Source of the DNA: an uncultured Oscillospiraceae bacterium
GTDB taxonomy: Bacteria; Bacillota; Clostridia; Oscillospirales; Oscillospiraceae
Assembly (NCBI GenBank): GCA_934636305.1
Contig: CAKUAM010000076.1
Span: forward strand, 1-9,732
Direction: 5' to 3'
DNA length: 9,732 bases
Positions within the stretch are counted from its first letter, which is position 1. Each line of letters opens with the position of its first letter. Below are positions 1 to 7,406 of this stretch, in pieces. The translations under genes and the position numbers were made by a program. The notes under the pieces are model-generated. The model did not search any database. It was given only the letters and a program-made list of their open reading frames with translations, and was not told the DNA's origin.

Positions 1-3
1 AGG

Positions 4-38
4 AAAACCACCAGTCCTGTACAGAACAGAACTGGCGG
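4..38 (-). terminator. Rho-independent terminator of the MarR/ABC exporter operon
   Basis: Read on the minus strand, 38 to 8 folds into a 13-bp stem with a 5-nt loop (25-21). Two of the pairs are G-U wobbles (36/10 and 30/16). TTTTCC follows immediately at 7-2. On the plus strand the two wobbles become mismatches and the nearest T-run is 8 nt away, so the minus-strand reading is favoured. It lies about 90 nt beyond the stop codon of the second ABC gene and is a natural end for that operon. Confidence 0.65.
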
Positions 39-126
39 CTTAAGAATTTTTGTGTCTACTAACTATTGACTACTTCATTGTCCAATGACAGCCCGGGCTT
101 TTGTGGTTTTTGGGTATGCGGGAGCA

Positions 127-1911
127 TCAGGATGCTTGTTCAAACTGGCTGTTGTACAGCCCAGCGTAGAATCCGCCCTTTTGCATCAGCTCGTCATGCG
201 TGCCGCTTTCAATGACGTCGCCATCCTTCATGACAAGGATCAGATCCGCGTTTTTGATCGTCGAGAGACGATGCGCAATGACAAAGCTCGTGCGGTTTTC
301 GGTCAGCTTGTCCATGGCCTTCTGGATGAGAAGCTCCGTGCGCGTGTCGACGGAGCTGGTGGCCTCGTCCAGGATGAGCATTGGTGCATTCTGCAGCATG
401 GCGCGCGCAATGGTCAGAAGCTGCTTTTGGCCGGCGGAGATCGATGTACTCTCGGACAGAACGGTGTCAAAGCCCTGCGGCAGCGCGTGGACAAATTTGT
501 CCAGTCCGCAGGCGCGGCAGACAGTCTCAAGCTGCGCGTCTGTAATCCCGGTCATGTTATAGACCAGATTCTCCCGGACTGTGCCCTCAAACAGCCATGT
601 ATCCTGCAGCACCATGCCGAACAGCCGGTGCACGTCCTCACGGCGGAGCTCCTGTGTCGGCACGCCGTCGATTTTAATGCAGCCGCTGTTGAGCTCAAAG
701 AAGCGCATGAGCAGATTGACCATGGTGGTCTTGCCGGCACCGGTCGGGCCGACAATAGCGACCTTCTGGCCGGGCTTCACGTCGGCAGAGAAATCCTTGA
801 TGATGATCTTGTCCGGGGAGTCCGGGTAGCTGAAGCGGACATGCTCAAAGCTGACAGCGCCCTTGACCTCCAGCAGAGTCTGCGTTTTTTCGTTTTCGTC
901 GGAGAGCTCCTCGCTCTCAAGAAAGTCGAAAATCCGGTGCGCGGAAGCGGAGGCGGTCTGCAGGTTTGTCATGCCCTGCGCGATCTGCGTCAGCGGGGAA
1001 GTGAACAGGCGCACATAGAGGATGAACGAGACGATGACGCCAAAGTCGATGGTGCCGTTCATGGCGAGAATAGAGCCCAGCACACAGACGGCGACATAGG
1101 CAATGTTGCCGATAATGTTCATGAGCGGCTGCATGACACCGGAGAGGAACTGCGAACGCCAGTTGGCGTCATAGACTGCGCTGTTGAGCTTGTCAAACTC
1201 CTGATTGACGGCCTGTGTCGCGCGGGAGATCCGCACAACCTCGTGGCCGGAGTACATTTCCTCAATATAGCCGCCGAGCTTGCCCAGACTTTCTTGCCGC
1301 GCGGTGAAGTAGCGCTGCGACCTGGACATAATCAGCACGGTCAATGCAACGCCGATGAGCGTAACGAGCAGCGAGGCAAGCGCCAGACGCCATTCGGTCA
1401 CGAACATCATAATGAGGCAGCCGACAAACTGCGTGGCCGCGGAGATGATGGTGGGCAGGGCATTGGTCAGACCCTGCTGCAGCGTGGAAACATCGTTGGT
1501 GATGCGGCTGAGAATGTCGCCCTGCGAGTGGAAATTGAAATATTTCTGCGGGACGCGGTTGATCTTCTCCGAGAGCTCTGCGCGCATCCGGTAGGACATT
1601 TTGAGCGTCACGCTGGCCATAATATAGTGCTGAATGAAGCCAAACAGCGCGCTCAGACCATAGATAATGGCAAGAGCGATGCCGATTTTGGCCACGGCGC
1701 CAAGATCAATGCCGGTCATCAGACCGTCGGACATCAGCGTCGCGATTTTGCCGATCCAATTCGGGCCGAGGATGGTCATGACCGCACTGAGCGCAGCAAG
1801 CACAAGCGCCAGGATCATGATGCCAAGGCTTTTGCGCATATATACGCTCAGGCGGGACAAGGCACCCTTCAAATCTGTTTTTTCTGTGGGTTTCATCATA
1901 CCGGGTCTCAT
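127..1911 (-). CDS. ABC exporter half-transporter, subunit with the canonical catalytic Walker B (heterodimer partner 2)
   Basis: This 594-residue protein is a fused membrane domain plus ATPase of the multidrug/lipid exporter type (TM288/BmrCD-like family). Hydrophobic segments fill about residues 25-320, with the nucleotide-binding domain at about 348-585. Visible motifs are Walker A GPTGAGKTT (388-396), Q-loop Gln436, signature ISAGQKQ (491-497), Walker B MLILDE (511-516) with catalytic Glu516, D-loop SSVD, and switch His547 in IAHRLST. The signature has Ala where the canonical motif LSGGQ has Gly, as expected for the member that contributes the poor signature to the degenerate site. The start at 1911 is chosen over an in-frame ATG at 1983 because it overlaps the upstream stop as ATGA and has GGGAGGA 7-8 nt before it. 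Its partner is the gene immediately upstream. The substrate cannot be read from sequence; drug, bile-salt or peptide export are the usual options. Confidence 0.93.
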   Translation of the reverse strand: MRPGMMKPTEKTDLKGALSRLSVYMRKSLGIMILALVLAALSAVMTILGPNWIGKIATLMSDGLMTGIDLGAVAKIGIALAIIYGLSALFGFIQHYIMASVTLKMSYRMRAELSEKINRVPQKYFNFHSQGDILSRITNDVSTLQQGLTNALPTIISAATQFVGCLIMMFVTEWRLALASLLVTLIGVALTVLIMSRSQRYFTARQESLGKLGGYIEEMYSGHEVVRISRATQAVNQEFDKLNSAVYDANWRSQFLSGVMQPLMNIIGNIAYVAVCVLGSILAMNGTIDFGVIVSFILYVRLFTSPLTQIAQGMTNLQTASASAHRIFDFLESEELSDENEKTQTLLEVKGAVSFEHVRFSYPDSPDKIIIKDFSADVKPGQKVAIVGPTGAGKTTMVNLLMRFFELNSGCIKIDGVPTQELRREDVHRLFGMVLQDTWLFEGTVRENLVYNMTGITDAQLETVCRACGLDKFVHALPQGFDTVLSESTSISAGQKQLLTIARAMLQNAPMLILDEATSSVDTRTELLIQKAMDKLTENRTSFVIAHRLSTIKNADLILVMKDGDVIESGTHDELMQKGGFYAGLYNSQFEQAS

Positions 1912-3683
1912 TGTGCGTTCCTCCCTTCGTTCAGCTCTGCCGCACTCAGCTGCGACATGGCAATTTCGCGGTATACCGCGCACGACTGCATCAGTTCGTC
2001 ATGCGTGCCGGCTCCGGCCAGCTGTCCGCGGTCAAGAACAAGAATCTGGTCGGCGTGGCGGATGGTGCTGATGCGCTGCGCCACGATGACCTTTGTGGTG
2101 CCGGGCAGCGACTTGGCGAGTCCTTCGCGCAGCTTTGCGTCTGTGCGGTAGTCCAGCGCAGAGAACGAGTCGTCAAAGACGAGGATCTCCGGCTTTCTTG
2201 CCAGTGCACGCGCGATGGAAAGCCGTTGCTTCTGTCCGCCGGAGACGTTGCGGCCAAGCTGCGCAATCGGATGCTTGGCTCCCTCGGGGTATTTGCTGAC
2301 AAATTCCTCTGCCTGCGACAGCTGCAGCGTCTGCGCAAGCGCGTCGTCGCTTTCCGGCTGGTTGCTTTCGCCAAAGAATACATTGCTCTGGACGCTGCCG
2401 GCAAACAGCATGGCCTTCTGCGTGACATAGCCGAGCTTGTTATACAGCGCGTCGAATGTGTAGTCCTTCACGTCCACGCCATCGATGAGCACCTGGCCCT
2501 CTGTGGCGTCGTAAAAGCGCGGAATGAGACTGACAAGCGTTGTTTTGCCACTGCCGGTCGCACCGATGATGGCGAGCGTCTGCCCCCGTGCAACCTTGAA
2601 GCTGATGTGCTCCAGCTCGTTGCTGGCGGCGTTCGGATAGCGGAAGCTGACGTCACGAAATTCGAGCGTACCGGTCTGCTTGCCGTCTGTGATGCGGCCT
2701 TCGGTGATATGCGGCCTGGTATCCAGAACCTCATTGATACGCTCGGCGGAGACCTGCGCCTGCGGCACAAGCATGAAAATCATGACCAGCATCATGAACG
2801 ACATGACAACATACGTGGCGTAGGTGCTGAATACAAGCACATTTGTGAACATGGAAAGCCGCGCGGCCGGGTCACCAAGCGAAATTGCATTGACCAGCGC
2901 AGCGCCGACCCAGTAGATGGCGAGCGAGAGACCGTTCATGCTCAGGCCCATGACCGGCTGCAGCATGGCGAACAGGCGCTGGTTCTTGAGCTGCAGATCC
3001 ATCATTTTTTTGCTGGGCTTGTCAAATTTGTCGTTCTGATAGTTCTCGGCATTGAAGGCATGCACGACATTGATGCCGGTGAGATTCTCCCGTGCAACGC
3101 GGTTGATCTGGTCTGTCATTTTCTGCACCAGGCGGAACCGGGGCAGACATCTGGTCATGACGAGCAGAACCGTTGTGCAGAGAATTATAACAAATACCGC
3201 GGTAACGAGCGACAGCTCCCAGCTCTTGCCGAGAATCTTGATGACGGCCCAGATTGCCATAACCGGAGCCTTGATCAGCATCTGCAGGCCCATGGCGAGA
3301 ATCATCTGGATCTGGGTGATGTCATTGGTCGTGCGGGTGATGAGGCTTGGCACGGAGAACGATTGCATTTCCTCGCTGCCGACACTCATCACGTGGTGGA
3401 ACAGCTCCTCACGAACAGAAAAGCTGAAGCCGGAGGCGCTTTTTGCGGCAAGGTAGCCGCAGGCTACAGCCAACACGGCGCTGGCCAGCGTGCAAAGCAG
3501 CATCTGCCCGCCGACGGAAATGATATCGGCAGTCTGGCTGCCGGGCGTTTTGATGAGTGTGGTCAGCTGCGTCATGTAATCCGGCAGCCGCAGGTCAAAG
3601 TAGACCTGCGCCAGCACAAGCAGCGCGCAGATGATGGCCATCATCGCCTCGCGCTTGCGCATTCTTTTGAGTAGTTTTATCAT
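1908..3683 (-). CDS. ABC exporter half-transporter, subunit with degenerate catalytic residues (heterodimer partner 1)
   Basis: This 591-residue protein is a fused membrane domain (about 15-315) plus ATPase (about 338-575). Motifs are Walker A GATGSGKTT (374-382), Q-loop Gln422, a canonical signature VSGGQKQ (480-486), and Walker B ILVFDD (500-505). Asp505 replaces the catalytic Glu, and Gln536 (VAQRIST) replaces the switch His. This combination marks the TM287-like member of heterodimeric exporters, whose own ATP site binds but barely hydrolyses ATP. Its canonical signature completes the active site formed with the partner's Glu516 and His547. It starts with ATG at 3683, overlapping the regulator stop as ATGA, with GGAGG 7-8 nt upstream. 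It ends in an ATGA overlap with the second half-transporter. The two subunits are therefore probably translationally coupled and made in equal amounts. Confidence 0.94.
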   Translation of the reverse strand: MIKLLKRMRKREAMMAIICALLVLAQVYFDLRLPDYMTQLTTLIKTPGSQTADIISVGGQMLLCTLASAVLAVACGYLAAKSASGFSFSVREELFHHVMSVGSEEMQSFSVPSLITRTTNDITQIQMILAMGLQMLIKAPVMAIWAVIKILGKSWELSLVTAVFVIILCTTVLLVMTRCLPRFRLVQKMTDQINRVARENLTGINVVHAFNAENYQNDKFDKPSKKMMDLQLKNQRLFAMLQPVMGLSMNGLSLAIYWVGAALVNAISLGDPAARLSMFTNVLVFSTYATYVVMSFMMLVMIFMLVPQAQVSAERINEVLDTRPHITEGRITDGKQTGTLEFRDVSFRYPNAASNELEHISFKVARGQTLAIIGATGSGKTTLVSLIPRFYDATEGQVLIDGVDVKDYTFDALYNKLGYVTQKAMLFAGSVQSNVFFGESNQPESDDALAQTLQLSQAEEFVSKYPEGAKHPIAQLGRNVSGGQKQRLSIARALARKPEILVFDDSFSALDYRTDAKLREGLAKSLPGTTKVIVAQRISTIRHADQILVLDRGQLAGAGTHDELMQSCAVYREIAMSQLSAAELNEGRNAQ

Positions 3684-4165
3684 TTGGGTTCCTCCGTTTG
3701 TTGTTCTTCCGGCTGCGCGCCAGAGCGGATGCGGTCAATGTTGCGGTCAAAGACCGCAATGCATGCTTTCAGATGGGCCAGATCGGCCTCACTGAGGCCG
3801 CGCGTGAGCTCCTGTGAAAACTGTTGCTGCAGGCTATGACCCTTTTTGATGATCCAATCGGCCTTCGGTGTCAGCACGAGCGAGGTTTTTCGGCGATCCC
3901 CTGTAACGCTCTTTCGCTCGAGCAGACCGTCAGAGACGAGCCTGTCGACGTGGAACGACACGATTCCGGGCTTGAGCCCGCGGCAGCGGCAGACGTCCGA
4001 AGCGGTATCGAGTCCTGGGTTGTTGGCCAGAAACATCAGAATGTCAATGGCCATCGGCGGCAGCTGCGCCTCAATGCACAGCGGGCGCATGATGGTGTGA
4101 TAGGCATCATGGAATCGCCGTGTGTTGGAAAAGAGATCGGCTGCGGTGGGAATGGATCTGTCCAT
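3680..4165 (-). CDS. MarR-family transcriptional regulator of the exporter operon
   Basis: This is a 161-residue winged helix-turn-helix protein of usual MarR length. The wHTH spans about residues 33-103, with the recognition-helix region at about 65-84 (GIVSFHVDRLVSDGLLER) and a wing containing the family-typical G-D-R-R-K (89-93) followed by beta residues. The flanking helices at about 8-30 and 105-148 would form the dimer interface. The C-terminal tail is Glu/Gln-rich. ATG at 4165 is preferred: GGAGGG lies at 4177-4172, giving normal spacing. ATG at 4171 abuts the ribosome-binding site, and a far-upstream in-frame ATG at 4282 lies inside a terminator hairpin and before the promoter. The stop overlaps the first ABC gene as ATGA. 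It likely represses its own operon through the palindrome at 4190-4201 and is released by a small-molecule ligand; this role is inferred from context. Confidence 0.92.
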   Translation of the reverse strand: MDRSIPTAADLFSNTRRFHDAYHTIMRPLCIEAQLPPMAIDILMFLANNPGLDTASDVCRCRGLKPGIVSFHVDRLVSDGLLERKSVTGDRRKTSLVLTPKADWIIKKGHSLQQQFSQELTRGLSEADLAHLKACIAVFDRNIDRIRSGAQPEEQQTEEPK

Positions 4166-4189
4166 GGTCATCCCTCCAATACTGGATAA

Positions 4190-4201
4190 TTCAATATTGA
4201 A
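4190..4201. promoter_or_regulatory. Candidate MarR operator (perfect 12-bp palindrome)
   Basis: TTCAATATTGAA is a perfect palindrome that begins 4 nt downstream of the predicted -10 box, so it covers the expected transcription start. It sits 24 bp before the regulator start codon. Position and symmetry fit autorepression by the MarR protein. The site was not compared with any known binding matrix. Confidence 0.6.
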
Positions 4202-4205
4202 ACAA

Positions 4206-4234
4206 ATAGTACATACAGAGAGACGAAAAGTCAA
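4206..4234 (-). promoter_or_regulatory. Sigma-A-type promoter of the marR-ABC operon
   Basis: On the minus strand TTGACT (4234-4229) is followed by a 17-nt spacer and TACTAT (4211-4206). An A/T-rich stretch lies directly upstream at about 4266-4235 and could act as an UP element. The predicted start of transcription is near 4199, inside the palindrome. Confidence 0.65.
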
Positions 4235-4255
4235 TGAACGAATTGTAAAGTTTTT

Positions 4256-4287
4256 AAAAAGAAAAACCACGGGGCAGTGCACCGTGG
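4256..4287 (-). terminator. Rho-independent terminator downstream of the ligase-like gene
   Basis: On the minus strand CCACGG (4287-4282) pairs with CCGTGG (4272-4267). Two inner G-C pairs can extend the stem after one mismatch, and TTTTTCTTTTT follows at 4266-4256. It lies about 147 nt past the ligase stop and 22 bp before the -35 box of the marR operon, so it insulates that operon from read-through. Confidence 0.6.
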
Positions 4288-4304
4288 AGGGGAGAGCATG
4301 ATTG

Positions 4305-4344
4305 CAACATTTTCTTTTTTGGAGAGGAAAAAAAGAAAATGCTG
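4305..4344. repeat. A/T-rich inverted repeat with 13-bp perfect arms
   Basis: CATTTTCTTTTTT (4308-4320) is exactly complementary to 4329-4341. The loop is 8 nt (GGAGAGGA), and two more pairs form after one mismatch. It lies in the 3' region of the ligase transcript. The stem is too A/T-rich and lacks a following T-run, so I do not call it a terminator. On the plus strand the loop resembles a ribosome-binding site, and the right arm contains the ATG of a 32-codon open frame (4339-4437). The function is unknown. Confidence 0.6.
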
Positions 4345-4433
4345 AAAAACATCGTTCCTATAAAAGCAAAGTTCTCTTTCCGTCCAGTCCGCTTGAGGGC
4401 AATTATAAAGGAGTTAAATTTAATCTTGCAGCA

Positions 4434-5756
4434 TTAACTTTCGTGCAGCGCAATTGCCCATGCCAGCAGGAAGAATGGCGTGCTCATGCACATGGAAATC
4501 CCAAACAGCGCCTGGATGGCATAGGCCGTCACTGCGCTGCAGCCAAGCAGCACGGCGGGTCTTTGGCTGCGCTGAAAGAAGCGGACTGCCGATATGCCCA
4601 GTGCGCCCAGCCAGCAGAGCAATGCGAAAAGCCCCTGATTGACCCAGATGTTCAGATATTCATTGTGTGCGGCATCAATGCTTGTACGGTAAAGTACGTT
4701 GGATGCTGCGTCAAAGCGCTCAAATTGTGCCTGTACGCGCAGCGCGAGCGTATCTGGCCCGCCGCCAAACAGCGGACGGTCCCAGATGACCGGCCAGATA
4801 TTCCGCCAGATGAAGATACGGCCAGAGCCAAAGCTGTCCTGGATCGTCCCATGCAGCAGCTGCTGCACCTCACCCAGCGTCCCGGGCAGCTGCGGCAGCA
4901 AGAAAACAGCTAGCAGCGCGCCGGCCAGCAAAGCGGCGCTGCATCCGCAAAACATCCGACGGGCGCGCCGGGAGGGAAGCTGCGCCAAAGAGCAGAGCCA
5001 GAAGCTGCCCAGTGTTCCGACGATCCCCGCAGCAACGCCCATCCATGCCAGCACGCCCGCACACAAAGCGCCCGGCACAAGCAGCCGCCAGCGCCGGAGC
5101 CGAGCCGCGGCAAGAAAGAAAACCGGCACGGCCATGCAAAGAACGGCGGCGGTCAGCCCGGCATTGCCGGTCGGGCCGAGGAAGGCACCGGCGTAGGCCG
5201 TGCCGGAGTCATAGTAATTCAGGCCAGCCGGGTAGAGGGACAGGGGATTGCGGCCTGCAAGCTGCAGAATACAGATGGCGCAGAATGCGGTCATAGAGGC
5301 CCCCAATACGTCCAGAAGCCAACGCCCGGGCTGTGCGGTCAGGCTGACAAGCAGAAATATGGCGGTGTAAACCGCGATTGTCAGCATCCCTTCGCGGCGG
5401 CTGCCGCCCAGCCATGCCTGTGTGCGGTAGGGGGAGAACAGCGTGGAAATCAGACTGCATACCAGATAGCCGAGCATGCACAGCCGTGCGGCGCCGAGCC
5501 GGCGCAGGAGAGCCGGCAGGGTCAGCGCTTTATATAGACCGGAAAACAGCCGCCGCAGATAAAATCCCGCGCAGACAGTGCAGTATCCAAGTCCAAGCGC
5601 CAGGAACATGCGTGATTTTGCGGCGGTGATGTGCGCGTATCCCTGTGTACCCGGGTAAAGCAGAAAGCCTGTGAGCATGAGGGCGAGATAAATATTTGTG
5701 ATCTGCGCAGAGAAACACGCAGAACGCTGTCTGGGTGTGTAGGTGTGGCAGCACAT
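4434..5756 (-). CDS. O-antigen ligase / polysaccharide polymerase family membrane protein (Wzy_C-like)
   Basis: This 440-residue polytopic membrane protein has roughly 11-12 hydrophobic segments (for example 21-36, 46-66, 124-141, 186-216, 270-290, 373-390, 402-437). It shows the hallmark features of WaaL/Wzy-type enzymes. A basic GGSRREG motif (117-123) sits before a membrane segment. A large extracytoplasmic loop at about 291-370 carries SGR (311-313), a GGGPD turn (331-335) and an H-N-E-Y-L motif with His364, the likely counterpart of the catalytic histidine. Such enzymes move lipid-linked glycans onto an acceptor or extend them outside the membrane. The start at 5756 has GGGAG at proper spacing and a strong promoter upstream. 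The longer in-frame extension to 6038 would run across that promoter and into the divergent gene, so it is rejected. No other glycan genes are adjacent, so polymerase, ligase and protein O-glycosyltransferase roles cannot be told apart. Confidence 0.85.
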   Translation of the reverse strand: MCCHTYTPRQRSACFSAQITNIYLALMLTGFLLYPGTQGYAHITAAKSRMFLALGLGYCTVCAGFYLRRLFSGLYKALTLPALLRRLGAARLCMLGYLVCSLISTLFSPYRTQAWLGGSRREGMLTIAVYTAIFLLVSLTAQPGRWLLDVLGASMTAFCAICILQLAGRNPLSLYPAGLNYYDSGTAYAGAFLGPTGNAGLTAAVLCMAVPVFFLAAARLRRWRLLVPGALCAGVLAWMGVAAGIVGTLGSFWLCSLAQLPSRRARRMFCGCSAALLAGALLAVFLLPQLPGTLGEVQQLLHGTIQDSFGSGRIFIWRNIWPVIWDRPLFGGGPDTLALRVQAQFERFDAASNVLYRTSIDAAHNEYLNIWVNQGLFALLCWLGALGISAVRFFQRSQRPAVLLGCSAVTAYAIQALFGISMCMSTPFFLLAWAIALHES

Positions 5757-5786
5757 AGGGCATCTCCCGTCTGTTGATTTGAAGCA

Positions 5787-5814
5787 ATTATACCATATCC
5801 CAAGAAATTGTCCA
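5787..5814 (-). promoter_or_regulatory. Promoter of the ligase-like gene
   Basis: On the minus strand TGGACA (5814-5809) is followed by a 16-nt spacer and a consensus TATAAT (5792-5787), which is preceded by TGG (an extended -10 element). The predicted leader is about 24 nt and contains the GGGAG ribosome-binding site. Confidence 0.7.
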
Positions 5815-5883
5815 CAATAACCAATGAAATAAAATGCAAAAAATAGTTTTAATAAAAAATAACGGAAATACTGTAAAAAAATG

Positions 5884-5911
5884 TTGAAAACGGTCGAAAT
5901 GGTGTTATATT
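5884..5911 (+). promoter_or_regulatory. Promoter of the secreted repeat protein gene
   Basis: TTGAAA (5884-5889) is followed by a 16-nt spacer and TATATT (5906-5911), preceded by TGT (an extended -10 element). It diverges from the ligase promoter across about 70 bp of very A/T-rich DNA (5815-5883). GGGAGG at 5949-5954 serves the ATG at 5962. Confidence 0.65.
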
Positions 5912-5961
5912 GGAAATAAGGCATTAAATGCTTGAAAGACAATAAAATGGGAGGAAGCATC

Positions 5962-7275
5962 ATGGGGCGTGTTCGGAAATGGCTGGTATGTCTGTGCATG
6001 ACGATGAGTTTGCTGGTGGGGATGGCGGTTGTGCCCATTGCGGCGGAGGAAACGGATATTGAAAAGACCTGTACAGTCGTGATAGACGGAAATGGCGGGC
6101 TGACAGACGATGGAGAACAGACAGTGACACGACAGCTTGTGGCTGGAAAGAAATATGACCTTCGTGGCCTTTTTAAAAAGTCGAAGGCCGTTGAGGAAAG
6201 GATTACAGTGTTGGAGGCAAGCGGCGTCGGTATAGATTTTGAGAATCCAATGTGCGTGTCCTTTAACGGCTCTGACGTGCACGTACGAATCGAATGGCTG
6301 GAAACTGGCGTGGATGTCGCGGCAGTATTTTATAGCTATGATTGGAATAAAAACACAAGAAATATGTATAGAATTGTGGATACATCTGCAGAGTTTGAAG
6401 TGCCGGAGCTGCCGGAATCTACGCTCGAGGGGACAGAAAATCTGTACTGGAGATGTGTGAGCGGCGGTGGGGTGGATGTTTTGCCTGGGGAACATGTAAC
6501 ACTAACAGAGAATGCAGCTTACATGCCGTATATGGATGCGGAAACAGGAATCTTGTTTTGCGCTGGGAATGAACAGTTTGCAGATGGCAGCCGGTTTGCG
6601 GTATGTACAGAGCTGCCGTTTCCGGAATTTAGTGCAAAGTCATTAACGGGTAAGACGCTGTTTGGCTGGAATACTGAACTGGACGGAATGGGGATATTTT
6701 ATGATATGGAATCCGTGGCTCCAGAGATCGGTGACAAATGGATAACGATTTATGCCCAGTGGGCAGGGAAAGACGATAAGTTGGTTACGCTATATGATGA
6801 ACTGAGTGATACGACGAATATGTTTGCCGGTGTACCTGGGACAGAGATTATACTTCCATCCCTACAGAAGCAAGGATATCGTTTTCTTGGCTGGCAGGAA
6901 TGGGGAGGCAAGTCCATATATCGGGAGAGGTACAGGATTCCAGAAGATAGCAGCTTCTGCATGTTGTCTGCTGTCTGGGAACAGCTGCTCTATCAGCCGG
7001 CGACGGTGATATGTGATGCCTCGTCGATGAAGATCTGTATTCCGGCGGCGCAGACGATCCCTGAAACGGTCAAGCGGATTGTCCTGTCGGCCTATGAGCA
7101 TGGACGGATGGTCTGCAGCGTGACCGGGATACTGCAGACAGATGGAGCTTCACAGAGAATTGTGTGCGAGGTGCCGGAAAGCCTTGCCGGCGAGAGCGAT
7201 ACATGGAAGGTATTTGCACTGGACGATGCATGGAGCCCCGTGCTGAAAGCAGAGATACTGACGTTTCAGTCATAA
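5962..7275 (+). CDS. Secreted protein with InlB/Flg_new-like repeat modules, function unknown
   Basis: The 437-residue product begins with a Sec signal peptide: a basic RVRK start, a hydrophobic core at about 7-25, and probable cleavage after IAA near residue 28. The mature part holds beta-rich modules resembling the Listeria-Bacteroides (InlB B / Flg_new) repeat. The clearest are about 204-267, with G-K-T-L-F-G-W-N and ending IYAQW, and about 274-340, with G-Y-R-F-L-G-W and ending SAVWE. A weaker copy may lie at about 120-190. The C-terminal part (about 345-437) resembles the closing beta domain of clostridial surface proteins (ending KVFALDDAWSPVLKAEIL). There is no LPXTG motif, transmembrane anchor or recognisable catalytic motif. 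ATG at 5962 has GGGAGG 7 nt upstream; earlier in-frame TTG (5932) and ATG (5947) lack a suitable site. Its use of AGA, ATA and TAT codons looks richer in A/T than its neighbours, hinting at a different history. Adhesion or envelope binding is plausible but unproven. Confidence 0.82.
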   Translation: MGRVRKWLVCLCMTMSLLVGMAVVPIAAEETDIEKTCTVVIDGNGGLTDDGEQTVTRQLVAGKKYDLRGLFKKSKAVEERITVLEASGVGIDFENPMCVSFNGSDVHVRIEWLETGVDVAAVFYSYDWNKNTRNMYRIVDTSAEFEVPELPESTLEGTENLYWRCVSGGGVDVLPGEHVTLTENAAYMPYMDAETGILFCAGNEQFADGSRFAVCTELPFPEFSAKSLTGKTLFGWNTELDGMGIFYDMESVAPEIGDKWITIYAQWAGKDDKLVTLYDELSDTTNMFAGVPGTEIILPSLQKQGYRFLGWQEWGGKSIYRERYRIPEDSSFCMLSAVWEQLLYQPATVICDASSMKICIPAAQTIPETVKRIVLSAYEHGRMVCSVTGILQTDGASQRIVCEVPESLAGESDTWKVFALDDAWSPVLKAEILTFQS

Positions 7276-7368
7276 AATAATCGCCTCCGGCAGCATGTCA
7301 GAAACGGCCACGCCAGAACGAGCCGCCGTAAACGACGCCTCTTATCCTCTGTGTCCGCTTCTTCCTTT

Positions 7369-7401
7369 CCACCCAGCGACTATGTCGCTGGGTGGTTCTT
7401 T
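7369..7401 (+). terminator. Hairpin terminator after the secreted protein gene
   Basis: CCACCCAGCGAC (7369-7380) and GTCGCTGGGTGG (7384-7395) form a perfect 12-bp stem with a 3-nt loop, followed by TTCTTT. It is about 94 nt beyond the stop codon. The minus-strand reading has no T-run, so it acts on plus-strand transcripts. Confidence 0.65.
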
Positions 7402-7406
7402 GAAAT

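Noticed and set aside
87..102. AGCCCGGGCT palindrome followed by TTTT
   Set aside because: It is a self-complementary site without a loop, so it cannot form a stable terminator hairpin; the 38-8 stem is the better terminator.
85..2151. 688-codon plus-strand open frame
   Set aside because: It lies antisense to two ABC genes with intact motifs, has no recognisable domain, and is explained by GC-rich third positions in the real genes.
1911..3674. 587-codon plus-strand open frame
   Set aside because: It is the mirror of the first ABC subunit; its composition (His, Asp, Arg-rich without motifs) is typical of an antisense shadow.
5884..5899. Possible catabolite-response (CcpA) site overlapping the promoter
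   Set aside because: The first half resembles the consensus, but several positions in the second half do not match.
5757..6038. N-terminal extension of the ligase-like protein
   Set aside because: It would cover both divergent promoters and the start of the secreted protein gene. The start at 5756 has its own ribosome-binding site and promoter.
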